Assembly: GCA_030867875.1 (NCBI GenBank)
Contig: JAOWCC010001589.1
Span: 84,467,537 to 84,531,536, forward strand
DNA from: Actinernus sp. WN-2022
Taxonomy: Eukaryota; Cnidaria; Anthozoa; Actiniaria; Actinernidae
Length of the DNA stretch: 64,000 nt
Reading direction: 5' to 3'
Shown: in pieces, positions 9,936 to 21,600 of the stretch
Layout: each line of letters starts with the position of its first letter
Position numbering within the stretch: the stretch's first letter is position 1
Position numbers and translations under genes: made by a program
Notes under the pieces: generated by a model
Seen by the model: the letters and a program-made list of their open reading frames with translations, nothing else
What the model was told of the DNA's origin: nothing
Database searches by the model: none

Positions 9936-12900
9936 TTAGACAGCGTGGGTGACAGCAGTCAGGATATCTATTGCAGACGGTCTGTTGACTTCCGTGTAAT
10001 TGAAGCACCTAACCAGAACTGTGTGAAGTTCATTTATATCTGTGGCCTGCAGATCGTCTAAGCACCTCGGAGGTTCGCCTTTAGACATGATGGCCATCAA
10101 AGCTGTTACCTGGTCACCCGGCTGCTTGTCTAGCTCGGCTACCCAAAAGTCTGCACCAGTAAACAGTTCCACTAATGTGCATGCCAGGGACCATACATCA
10201 CTGGAAGCCGTTGCACTTCTTTTATGGAGCAGACATTCCGGCGCCATATAATGTGGAGTGCCAGGAATCGTCATGGCGGTCTGAGTAAGGCTCTGGCTTG
10301 ATTTCAGTCTCGAGAGGCCCATATCACACAGTTTGGTTACATGTGTTCCATTTGCGACAAGAACGTTGGCAGGTTTGATGTCTCGATGCAGGACCTGCGG
10401 TTTTAGGTTATGCATATAAGCCACTGCCTGGCAGAGTTGTTTGCATATGCTCATCTTGTCGCAGGTGTGGATAGTAAATGACTCGTCGCCTTCTCCAAAC
10501 ACTATTTCGTCGAGATTTCTCCCTTCTATGAACTCAGAAATGATATAAATGGAGTTCTTCAAGAACGACACACCCATGATCTGTACGATGTTGGGATGTC
10601 TTACCCAACTATGCACTGCGACTTCGTTTTCGATAGTTGATGAGAGGCGTTTGGCATTTCTCACTTTTATATGCTTAACAGCCACGGTAGTACCAGCCCA
10701 GGTACCTCTGTATACAATACCAAATTGACCCCTGCCAATTTCATCTTTGGGGGAAAACGATATCTCTTCCTTATCAACTACTGGGATGTTGGGTTTGCTG
10801 ATGGCACTTTCAGTGGATGGTGTCACTTCCCTTGGGGTAATGCCAATTACGGTAAAGGGCGCTGCTACCTCCTTAGCTTCTCCATATTGCACTTCTACAG
10901 AATAAGTGCCCATCTCATCTATTGGTATACAACATAAGTTATTCCCTTCCTTGATGATTTCGCCATCTCTATACCATATGTACCTGACGTTTGGCTGCAT
11001 GTGACAAGATGTAACGACTCCAGCGACAAGTCTGTTGCCGTCGTAGCCCCACACATCTGAAGGGGGGTGCAATATGAGTTTGTTCTGTTCTCCAATGTTA
11101 GCCTCAGGGAAGATATATCTCATTTCATCTTGATCAGGATCATCTTGCGATGGTTGGACTACGCAATCGAGGAAGCATTTATCGCCTTTTGCTATTTTTT
11201 TCACTGTGTACGGCCCATGTTCAAGAGGACAATACTCGTTGAACTGGATTTCTTGGATAAGTGGTTCAGAAAACATCTGATGCTCATAGCATTGCTTCAT
11301 ACTGTTTGATACACATCTTATTATCACTTCACAGTATGAAGATTCTCGTAATTCTGCGTATTCTATGCTTAGTATTTTCGCCCTTGAGACACCACGTGAT
11401 ACTTCACGATCGCCTTTAGTTGATAATACTGTCAACTTTATCTCCTCGCTGATCTCTAGCTCACTGATCTCACCGTTCAGCACCTCCCTTGAGCAAATTA
11501 TGGCGTTCGCATTTGAATCAGTGGTACTGAAATCATCTGCACTGGTCAGCAGGCCAGCTAACGTGGCATGTGCTTCTTCGTTGGGTTGGGTGCCCGCCAC
11601 AGGGTCATCACTACTGGACTGCTCTTCGGCATTAACTTTCTTTGTACTCAACAGGTAAAATGTGACTTTGGAGGCATAGAGACCTTGGTCTCTAAGATAT
11701 TGGAGATATGTACATTGTTCACCGTCTAATGTTGTAAAAGTAGTCATCGATTCTCTGGAATAGTTTCCTAAAGAAATGTTCATATCATTCAACGCTCCAA
11801 ATTTTGACTTGCCACCAGGGAAAAACAGACGCGTTGCTCTTTTCACTATTGAGTCGGTATCGATGCAGTGTATCTCATCGCCTTTGTAAAGAAGTTTCCG
11901 TACGCTTCCCCCGTCCTGGATGCGAACTTGTTTGTAAGATTCGCTTGCACTGTTCCGGTGTAACCAGCCAACTTTTACTTCCACTTCTTCTTGAGAAGAT
12001 TTATTGCTTTTCTTTGTCCGGTAACTACCCTTTGTAGCCTTCGACTTTAACATCGTCTCCTTCCTTTTTCCTTTCTCTGTTTCCCTTATCTGTTGTATTG
12101 TCCGACGAATTCTTTCCTCATTAGTAACTGCAAATGAAATTTCAAAATGAAGCGGTTGTTATGATTATGATTACAATATAGTTGTAGGGAATTTTTGTTT
12201 GTTCGTGTGAGTAGCTTGAGAAGCTTCGTAGATTTTTATGATTGGGTGATTGTTAATATTTTGCTCCGGGGTGGGGTGAGGACTTTCTTCTCGGATAAAA
12301 TATCGGCTAGGATCTAATTCATTGCATTTTCTGATTCAAATGTATACACCAAACACTTTATTTTAATGTTCTGTTTTCCACTGAAAGCAGTTTCTGACAA
12401 ACCTAACCAAACCTAAATAATTAATAATAATAATGAACTTTATTTACCCTAGAACACTGGGTGCTAGTTTGACCGAGCCTATAATTAATGATAATATAAT
12501 AACTAAGAGAGCCACACAACTGAGATTATAAAGAGTGCACTGATATTATAAAGGATCCCTGATTATTGCTAATTAGCTGTACACTAACGTTTTTAGACAA
12601 GACGTTGCGGCAGCCATTATTTTGAAATAAAAATTTTGAGGTTTCGTAGCTTCAGAAACAAGAAAATCAGTCAACCTTGACTGGTATTCTTTTGTTTCTC
12701 AGTAAAATATAAATAAAACTCCTCAAATAAATGTTCTTTTTAATTGCTATTGGACGTTCTCGGTTCAAATTTTATGCTCCGTTTTGTTAATAATTAACAT
12801 TTTTAGCAACTTTAAATGCATATAAAACCACAAATACTTAGCCTCCTCCGCAGGTGTAAACGCGGGAGCAGTACAAGTTGAACCGATCAAATGACCACAA

Positions 12901-15900
12901 CACCTCTTGTATAACCAGGCAGCCCAAGCTCACGATTTGTGGCTCTTACAAATCCTACGTAGATTACGTGAATGCTCGCGCAAGATAGCGTGCTAGAGTC
13001 ACCGTTTTCTCCACAAATTTTCCTTGTCATCTCACTAATAGAGTTTGTATGTGTTGATTTCTTATTGTGGTAAAAATAAAGGTAATGAAATAACATTTTG
13101 CAATAAATGTACCCCGAGTGTCCTTTTCTTATGTCTTTGGGTATTCTCTGCTATTTTTCGACGATTTTTCGTCGTCACATGGTGGAGTCGGACAAACCCC
13201 ACGTGATGACGACTAACCAATCAGAGCGCATTTCCCATCCGCGGGACGTCCCGCTGCCTCGGGACTAAGTTACCAGCATCTGCGGGTTTTCAAATAGCGG
13301 TTTTTGATACCACAAATATGTGGTTTACGAGGACTAAAATGTAAAATTTTGGAATTCCACCACGAAATAAACGTAGACAGATATTCGGTACGTCCTTTTG
13401 TGAAGTCTGGCGACGATTGAAGTGCCTTTAGAGTGTGTTTTTGCCCTTCGAGTGATTTGATGTGCTCAACGGACTGTGCAGCCTTGTTATTTCATTATAG
13501 AGAGAGATCTCAAAAATCAAAAACTCTCTAAAACCGATCCAAACTAGCCCAAAATAGCAGAGAATACCTCGATTTTTCCGCGGTTTTCCCGATACTTAGA
13601 GATGGAATACTCAATGCATCAATATTTGCTGGCACGCTTTTCTAGTCCATCTAAGGGCCATTATAACAAAAAAATATCTGAGTGGCGTTATTTACAACTC
13701 TCGAAGTTGGAACATTTTACTGAGTGTTGCCATTTTTCAGTTAAGAAAAATTACAGCATGCTTACATTTTACTGGAACCCCGCTTTACGGTCACCCTGTT
13801 AATAGGACCACCATTAATATGGCCACTTCTCGCTGGCCCAAAAATGGCTAAGCCAGGCATGCTCATTAATACGGCCACGATGCTAGATAAACAGGGTAGC
13901 ACCTTCCCTTACCGTTTACACTCGAATAAACACCCGGGGCGTTTATTTCAAACTCACTATACACTCGAAGGGGCGTTTATTAAAGATGGAACGTTTATTT
14001 TAGGGTGTTATTAATTTTGAATTTGAAAACTGTGTGTTCTCGCATTTCTGTCACAACGGTGCTGTATTGACATACAATTTAATACAAATGCCAAAAACAA
14101 GAAGTAAAATTACTTGCGAGCTGCGATCTACATTAGGTGATGCAAGTGCTCAAATATTAGTTCAAAACCGATATCAATTGAAGTGATAGATACGTTATAT
14201 TGACAAACAATGGCTCAACGTTGTGTTTCCTTTCGAAAATCCAGAATATCAGGATTAAATGCCCCTCCTGAATAAACGCCCCCCCTTAAATAAATGCCCA
14301 GGGCGTTTATTTCTTTTTGAGACACTTTCAGGGGTGTTTATTCGAGAGGGGCATTTAAATGAGAAGGGGAGTTTATTCTAGTGTATACGGTATACTATAA
14401 TACATCTTTTAACTATACCAATTAAGACATTGTAAGTAAATTCCTTAGAGGACGGATTGCATCTTTCATGCCTTACTACTCCTTTCGATATTCTGCGAAC
14501 TCTGTCTGTTCTTAATTCCACCAGGTAAAGTGAGTTTTGGTGGCTGTCACTCAAATGTCTGTCTATGGCAACACATGCATCTTTTCCTATATCAGCAATT
14601 TCTTTGTTTCTCTTTCTCCCTTTCTCTTTTACAACCAGTTGGTGGAATATATTTCATGTTGCAAGCTGACAACTTGATAATTGGTAATAAAATTTGAACC
14701 CTATGAATTAGGTTTAGTTCAGTCCAGTGAGTGTGGAGATAACTTTAATTGACAGCCACCATCAAAACTCACTTCTCACGGAGTAACTAAAACTCCAGAG
14801 TTTACAGAATATTGATCAAAAGCACAGTGTGCTTGATCACAGTGCCACAGAGCTAGCAAATTTTGCTAGATGCTTGGAAAACTGCTGATTTACTGTTTTT
14901 TTTCCCATAGGAGGGACTACTTTTACTAAAGGCTACCTGCATTTGACTGATCACACAGAGAACATTCACTGTATTGTGGTTGTTGCAATGCAAGATATGC
15001 TACATGGAATCTTACTTTTGCCCTCCTTCTGCTTTGGGACTCCCTCCTCAGCTTTACTGCTACCATCTGCCAAAACTGCACGCAAGGAACCAACATGACC
15101 TATGGCCACACCCATCTTTTCAAACTGCTGATCAGTCAGCATCTTTAATGCCTTCACACTGTAAACCTAATAAAAGAGATTAAATCAAATACATAAACAT
15201 GCTGTCTCTGACTGCAATGTCAATTTGTAATAACACATAACTAAATCTCTAGGCTTGTCTCTTTTGGACAAATGCACACAAAAATCAATCAATCAATCAA
15301 TCAAGAAAAAATGAATCAATCGATCAAGAAAAAATGAATCAATCAATCAAGAAAAAATCAATCAATCAATCAATCAAGAAAAAAATAAATCAAGAAATAA
15401 ATAATAATAATAAATAGATAATAATAAATAAATAATAATAAAAAATAAATAATAATAAATACATAATAATAATAGTAATAAGAAGAACAAGAATATTGTC
15501 TAGTATTATAGTCCCTAACTACAGTATTTCAGTAATGTCAATTACCTTGTGTTCAAGAAATGTTGCTTGCAGTTCACCTAATTTATTCCATTCTAAGAGT
15601 TGAGCTAGCTGTAATAAAACATACATACATACATGTATGGGATATTAGAAAACCTGTCTGCATGATTTCTGATTCAAGGTGTATAACAAATAACAGATGG
15701 GCCATAATTATAACTGTTGAGAGGGATACATGTACAAAATTCCCACCAACACATTCACAACATAGAGAAAAGGCATTTACATATATAAGAACCAGCCTAG
15801 TCCCTAGGCCTTCTGGCTGGTATTTTGTCTGTGTGGGTTTTAAAAAATGGGATCCCAGTGGATTAGGGATCCCATTACCCAACTCAGACAAAATACCAGC

Positions 15901-16802
15901 CAGAAGGCCTAGGGACTAGGCTGTATAAGACACCCTCTGCCTTTCCCTTGGGATATGCTAATAGAGGGTGGCATTTTTGTAAATGCTTTCAATCCAGAAA
16001 GAAAACTTTATCCCTACACTAGCTGATACATTCAATGAAATGTTTACTTACTTTAGAGGTCAAATATGTGACGTACTGTTGCATAAATTGCTATAATGTG
16101 TCCATCCTCGGAAATCCAGGGGTTTTTGGAGACAGGGAAATGACTGACAGAAAAACCCCTGGGTTTACGAGGATGCAATGCATCAAGGTCACAGCACTTC
16201 TTCACTGAATAGAGACATTGGATTGTCAAGTAAGAAAGTAAGATTATGTCACATGCGTGTATGCATGCAGTCATGCAAATATTATTTTTTTAGAGTGGGA
16301 TTTATGACTCACATTTACAATTCTGCCTGTTTTCACTCCTTAACATAGGTAAACAGCAAACTCATGCAGGTAATTATATACAATACAATAACTTTATTAG
16401 CATTCCATATACATAAATGGTATTGCTTTACAAGTAAATGAGCTGTCACTAAGCGAACGATTTTAAATCTCTGTGGTACGTGTAAGCGATCGGTTTTTCC
16501 GATCAAATACTTGAAAGGTGACTGTGGCCTTTCATTTACAGTGTGACTTAAAGCCCATATATTTATATATATAAGTCAATATTATATTGAGGTTCCACTG
16601 TTTTAGCCAATCTCTGTTTTGTTTGCCTGTTTTGTTGCATATAATTATAAAGACTATAAAGCCCTTATGTTTACAAGAGAGTGGAGAAACCGGCCTCATA
16701 TTAGGTCCATTATTCTGAACGATTCTACAGTCAAGCGTTTAATAGCCCTACTTTAAAAACGATGAACACAACTTTACAAGTAAGACTAACCTCCTTATCC
16801 AT
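9936..16802 (-). CDS. SAM-Ig-TKL protein kinase, five coding exons, 813 aa
   Basis: Exons on the minus strand: 16791-16802 (MDKE), 16052-16075 (YVTYLTSK), 15546-15608, 15016-15166 and 9936-12127; phases close exactly. An in-frame TGA precedes the first ATG. Residues about 5-67 form a SAM domain (LLEWNKLGELQATFLEHKV, LTDQQFEKMGV, GHVGSLRAVL). A basic linker and an unassigned region follow (WLHRNSASESYKQ, LFFPGGKSKFGALND). An Ig-like domain spans about 443-513 (Cys458, WYRDG Trp468, GTYSV). The kinase domain is about 541-808: GRGQFG loop, VAVK Lys568, HRDIKPANVL, then DMG in place of DFG (685-687), MAPE, and DVWSLACTL. All residues needed for catalysis appear present, so it is probably an active TKL-like Ser/Thr kinase. 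No signal peptide or membrane segment is seen, so it is cytosolic; the SAM domain suggests self-association or scaffold binding. The long last exon resembles a retrocopy-derived core joined to small 5' exons. Confidence 0.85.
13141..13567. mobile_element. MITE with GTATTCTCTGCTATTTT ends
   Basis: The 17-bp terminus GTATTCTCTGCTATTTT at 13141 is inverted exactly as aaaatagcagagaatac at 13551-13567. The interior has no coding capacity. Confidence 0.75.
13910..14391. mobile_element. MITE rich in ATAAACGCCC motifs
   Basis: Ends taccgtttacactcgaataa and its near-inverse gtttattctagtgtatacgg bracket many copies of ataaacgccc/gggcgtttat in both orientations, giving several internal foldbacks. Confidence 0.7.
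14528..14775. mobile_element. Short inverted-repeat element
   Basis: agtgagttttggtggctgtc at the left is matched in inverse by gacagccaccatcaaaactc at the right with a 3-base insertion. About 250 bp in total, non-coding. Confidence 0.65.
15280..15485 (+). repeat. Microsatellite region (AATC)n / (AAT)n
   Basis: Runs of aatcaatcaatc, aagaaaaaatgaatc and aataataataaata lie within intron 3 of the SAM-kinase gene. Low complexity, no coding content. Confidence 0.9.
15794..15922. mobile_element. Hairpin MITE, about 129 bp
   Basis: agcctagtccctaggccttc at the left is inverted as gaaggcctagggactaggct at the right; the arms continue inward (tggctggtattttgtctg). It sits in intron 2 of the SAM-kinase gene and creates overlapping spurious ORFs on both strands. 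Confidence 0.85.
16105..16173. repeat. Small hairpin
   Basis: tcctcg.aaa.ccaggggttttt and its inverse aaaaacccctgggtttacgagga form an imperfect stem with a loop of about 20 bases, adjacent to exon 2 of the SAM-kinase gene. Confidence 0.6.
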
Positions 16803-16849
16803 GTTGGTGTCTCAAGATCTATGCGCCAACAGCTTGATAACCGCGCGGA

Positions 16850-17216
16850 AACTCGGAAGTTTTGAACTCGGAAATTTTGAACTCGGAAGTTTTGAACTCG
16901 GAAGTTTTGAACTCGGAAATTTTGAACTCGGAAATTTTGAACTCGGAAGTTTTGAACTCGGAAGTTTTGAACTCGGAAGTTTTGAACTCGGAAATTTTGA
17001 ACTAGGAAGTTTTGAACTCGGAAGTTTTGAACTAGGAAGTTTTGAACTAGGAAATTTTGAACTCGGAAGTTTTGAACTCGGAAGTTTTGAACTCGGAAAT
17101 TTTGAACTAGGAAGTTTTGAAGTCGGAAGTTTTGAAGTCGGAAGTTTTGAACTAGGAAGTTTTGAACTCGGAAATTTTGAACTCGGAAGTTTTGAACTCG
17201 GAAATTTTGAACTCGG
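16850..17216 (+). repeat. 15-bp minisatellite array B (GAACTCGGAAGTTTT)
   Basis: About 24 copies of a 15-bp unit, the reverse complement of array A at 4660-5010. It starts about 48 bp upstream of the SAM-kinase ATG (16802, minus strand), so it lies in the 5' UTR or promoter. It produces spurious FELGN/FELGS repeat ORFs. Confidence 0.95.
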
Positions 17217-18649
17217 ACTCAGAATTCGTGGTAACCGTTCTGTTTGAGCACTCGTACGTACTGAACAACGGATGGACTATTAGATATCAGGGGAGGGGGG
17301 TGGCAGTGGCAATTTCAAAAACAAAATTCGTGCAAGGAACAATGGGTCCCCAAAAAAATTCTCACAACGGGCTATAAGCACTTCTTTACCCAAATAAAAT
17401 CGTGCAAGAGAAAATAAGGCAGATCCAGGAATGCCAGGTCCTTGAATTTTGACAGATTACGTTTTCTCCTTGAAAAGCCTTTGAATTTTTCCCAAAACTC
17501 CTTGAATTGTTGTGAAATGTCCTTGAATATTCAAGGTTGTAAAACAGAATTTATTTTGCCTGCAAAGGATTGTTGGAGCGGCATTTTATTTCGATCCGTT
17601 TCGCGAGTCCTGTTCCATGGCTTCTTGCGGTCCCTTGAAATGATTATTTCATTCTATCGACTCCACCAGATAGAATTGACACCATGAGATCGATTGATTG
17701 TCACTTCGTTTTGAATTTATAGTCATGTTGTGTGTGATACTGTGGAAAACAATCCTTCAAAATTTGTGAATTATCCTTGGAAAGTCCTCGATTTTTTTCT
17801 AGTCTGTATGAACCATGTTGGCGAAAAACTTACTGTACCGAGACTCTGTAATTTAATTGGATCAGCAGGACAAAAACAGTAGGGAACCATTTCAATGTCA
17901 CGGCATGCCGTAAAGTAACTATGCTGTAGTCATTGCCGTAGTTTGTCACACCCATACTAAATCTGCTCTAGTGGTGACCACAGCACGCCGCTGTGCGCTC
18001 AGCTGGGAAAGGCTAGATAGGTTTTTTTAATTCACAAATACAGGCACTTGCTGACACAGTACGATGAACTCAAATCTTCGGCCTCATGCAGTATTTTTTG
18101 TTCATCGTACAGTCAGCGCGTGCCTCTGTCATTCAAAAACGTGAATGACAGAGGCAAATTTAATTTACCCCGGAGCCACTGCTCGTTTAAAGCAGAATTT
18201 GTATGAGTGAGATAAAACTACTGCATGTCCATAACCGTGCTGTACCGTATTTCTGTAATTCGATTAGATCAGTAGGGCAACAACAATGGGAAACAATTTC
18301 AACGTCACGGCATGCCGTACGGTAACCGTGCTGTAGTCAGTGCTGTAGTTTGTCCCACTCATACGAAATCTGCTCTATTAAACAGTACATAAAACACGAA
18401 CATCAGTCTCTAACCCTAAAGCATGGGATAACAGTAGACAGACGAGCGCACTTGTTTACTTGTGGCAAAAAAACAGCACCGCAGTGAATTCGTGAAGAAG
18501 AAAACAGCAATATTTATTACAGTCCTTTTTATTCAAAAACTATATCAAATGTACAAGTACTTGCCTTTCGTTAGAGTATTCAATTATGTGCAAGTTTTTA
18601 TTTTCAACAATGTACAATAAATTAACTCAGTCTAAACAATGCTACCACT
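17217..18649. other. Intergenic region between the SAM-kinase gene and the coiled-coil gene
   Basis: Holds two fragments of a dispersed repeat (about 17828-17990 and 18236-18380; phrases cacggcatgccgta and tgctgtagtcattgccgtag). Between them is an insertion with its own inverted repeats (cagtacgatgaac against gttcatcgtac, and cctctgtcattc against gaatgacagagg). AATAAA on the minus strand at 18528-18533 is a plausible poly(A) signal for the coiled-coil gene. Confidence 0.55.
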
Positions 18650-21600
18650 CTAACTAATGTCCTGTGGGGGTGGCTTCGCGCGACGGGAGGGGGGTATTTC
18701 TTCTAGTGAGTTTCTTCGAGGTGAGGTGGTAGTATTGCGCTGTAGTGGAGGCGATTGCCTACCAGTTGTTAAGTCCTTTCCTTTGCTCTTAGCTGTAACG
18801 AAATAGAAAGACAAATAATTATAATAACCATGAAGAGTAATCAATTCCTCGAGGAGTTCTTGAACCTGGACTAGGTTTATCAAAATATCAATAAGACAAT
18901 ATGATGAACTTAGCAATAAGTATTATAAACGAAATACCACCTCTACTTTGCTTGTTGTCTGATTGTGCAGTATCTAAAAATAGCAATAAAAAACGTTATA
19001 TGACTCTACGACCGTGATAACTGGATATTTTGGTACGGTTCGTAGAATAGTAGCAAAATGCTGTTCACACGGTTATTATTCTTTGAGCCATCCTATTGGC
19101 TGTCACACAATACATTGTTGTATTTTAAGCGTTGATTGGGTAACGCAAGCTTTATAAAGGTTACGCAAGGGTTTTCGATAATCTAGGCAACGCTGCTGCA
19201 AAGTCAACCTAGCGATCAATTTTAATTCATCATTATGTATTAATTAATGACAAGGTCCATTTACATAGTTTCTAGTAGTTAGTGGTTCAGTTAAGTTAAT
19301 CAGTAGAAGTTGTTCTCCTCCAGAACTGCCTGCGTTGCATAGGGGAGGTCCAGGTTTCCTCTGAAATCAGGGGTTTTTCCTGGCTGGCACCAGGCTAATT
19401 GCTTTATAGCACATCTGTCCATCTGTGACAGTTAAATAAAGTTGTGTGGCCAAGCAGCATGTGCAGCAGCCAGCCAAGCCTAATAAATTGTGTTGTAGTC
19501 AATTTATCGTTCTGGAATAATTATAGTGTGAACAGGTACTTATTGACTGATTCCTCCGCTCCCCTCCCCCCTCTCCCTGCGCTTGCCACGCAGGTTAGAG
19601 TGGGAGGGGCCGGACGGGATAATACTTGGTTCGAGGTCATGACGTACGGACCAAGCGCAGCATATAAATTGATCGCGAGCCAAATATTTTCCTGTCCGGT
19701 TCAACCTTTCTCAGTCAATAAGTTTGTTATCATTTGACCACTTTCAAATGGCAAAACAGCAAACAAAAAACCGAGCAGGACCCGACATCTTTTGTAAATG
19801 GTTTTGAAAGTATATATACGTGCGCGCTTTCCTTTCGAAAGTCACGTGATTGGGGTCGTACGTAACATGTTATTTGTAACACTTAGCAGGGGCTTTGTGG
19901 CCCTTTATGGCTCTTGTTTGCGTGAGAAAAATATCGTGAAAATTAAAGCAACTCATTGCATACGTGTATTTCCCACACTATTTCAGTAAAAGATCTAACC
20001 CACAAAAATTGAGGTTTACAAAAATGAGAGAAACCCCCAAGCCACTGACACTAACCTTTAGGGCGCAGACTTGCTATTCCGTCCATAAAATGTGCCAACA
20101 TACCGAGTTGTTCCTCAAGTTGTTGATGTATTTCATCTATCCTGGAAATTAAAACAGTGCAAGCACTGTGTCAGTAACTAATCCGAACTAATGTTTTCAT
20201 GTAACCAAAAATCTGCTACTCAATATAAGCTAATATTAAAGCTCAGTGATTTTGTTCGTGCAGCCCCCACTGTAGATACACGGCTGCGAACAGATTCTTT
20301 ATTTTCTTCGTCTTTTATCCGTATCGTTCTATTAATGGCCGAGCGAAAGCTGGGAGGCGAACGAAACATTTATTTCCCAAGGGGAGACGGGAAGGGGGGG
20401 GGGGGGGGGAGGGGACCGACAAAAGAAAAATTAAGAGACTGTTGTGTTACCTTTCTTCTCTAACTTGGGTCTCCTTCTGTACCTTTCGTATATCATTCAA
20501 CATTTTGATGTCTCGTTCAGCAAAAACCTTGAAAGGAATGAACATTTATCGGGGGTTAAGAGTCATGTAAATGTAACAGACAGATTATTTCAAAGAATAT
20601 AATTGATTTGTCTCCCAACTGGTTGTGTACAACAGTGATTCTAGAAAACACATAAAACAAGACGTGACAGTAGTAGAATTTTCAACTCACCTTGTCGAGT
20701 TTGAGGTCTTCTTTCCAGCCTTCTTGCAAAACATCTGGTGTATAAAATAAATAATTATACAGCTTTCGCCAAACAAACTTCAAATACTTTTCAACGACAA
20801 ATACTTACAGTGCGCGGGGACGCTGCTATGACGTCATCACATTTATCAAATTGAATTGTTAAACAAGTACTTTTCGTTAATTTTATTTCCATTTGAAAAT
20901 ATGTGCTGAGCAAGAAACTCAAGGTCTTTCCAAGACAGTGCGAACTATGATGAAACCTTTGAAACATCTTTAAGTTAAAGTTGCTACATAGAGGATATTA
21001 CACGGTGGCGCGAATATATGAATTTTATATTCGAGTGGTACATGCAATATTTTACGAATGAGCGCAGCGAATGAGTTAAATATTGTTTTTACCACGGGAA
21101 GATAAATTCATATCTTCAAGCCACCGTGTAATTTTCTTTTTATTATATAGACACAATAAAAAGCATGCAAAAAGTGGGACATGGCGTCATCGATATCTTC
21201 ACTAGTAAAGATATGGAAAATACGCCACTCAGGTCCCAGATGAAGTATCGTATCAATTCTACAAGTGGTTTATTTTCTAGTAAAACACTCGCGTCTATAA
21301 AATATTATATACATGGGTGGAGCTACAATTATATCTCATCGCGGCTAGTTATTTATGTTTTGTTATAGAAATACCAGAATGAGGAAAGACGTAAATAAAA
21401 TGATCTCCGGGGTAAAAATGAAGAGAGAAAAACAATGTGTGCGAACTGTGAACAGCCCAGTTTACGGTTCAGGCGAAGTTGTACAAATCCTTTGTTTATT
21501 TGGCGGACCACCAGATACTAGCCAATGGTAGCCCACCAGTTGAAACAAAAGACTTCAACAACTGCGTCTGAACCGTAAACTGGTCTAGTTTGAAAGCGCT

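Larger units (their letters stand above)
12128..15015 (-). other. Intron 4 of the SAM-kinase gene
   Basis: Bounded by the donor GTAAGA next to 15016 and the acceptor TTTGCAG next to 12127. Holds at least three inverted-repeat elements (13141-13567, 13910-14391, 14528-14775). A short region near 12420-12450 has AAT repeats and atgaactttatttaccct, resembling the tail of a retroelement. No additional exon is required by phase. Confidence 0.6.

Noticed and set aside
15560..15919. Overlapping frames of 119 and 102 residues
   Set aside because: They span an exon-intron border of the SAM-kinase gene and a hairpin MITE; the true exon here is 15546-15608 on the minus strand.
5011..17216. A single giant transposon bounded by the two inverted minisatellites and carrying the transposase and kinase
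   Set aside because: No matching sequence beyond the arrays, no target-site duplication, and the kinase is a normal multi-exon gene. The arrays alone are not enough.
16762..17247. A 161-residue frame of FELGS/FELGN repeats that looks like a repetitive structural protein
   Set aside because: It is the translation of the 15-bp minisatellite, open in several frames only because 15 is divisible by 3; no non-repeat coding sequence is attached.
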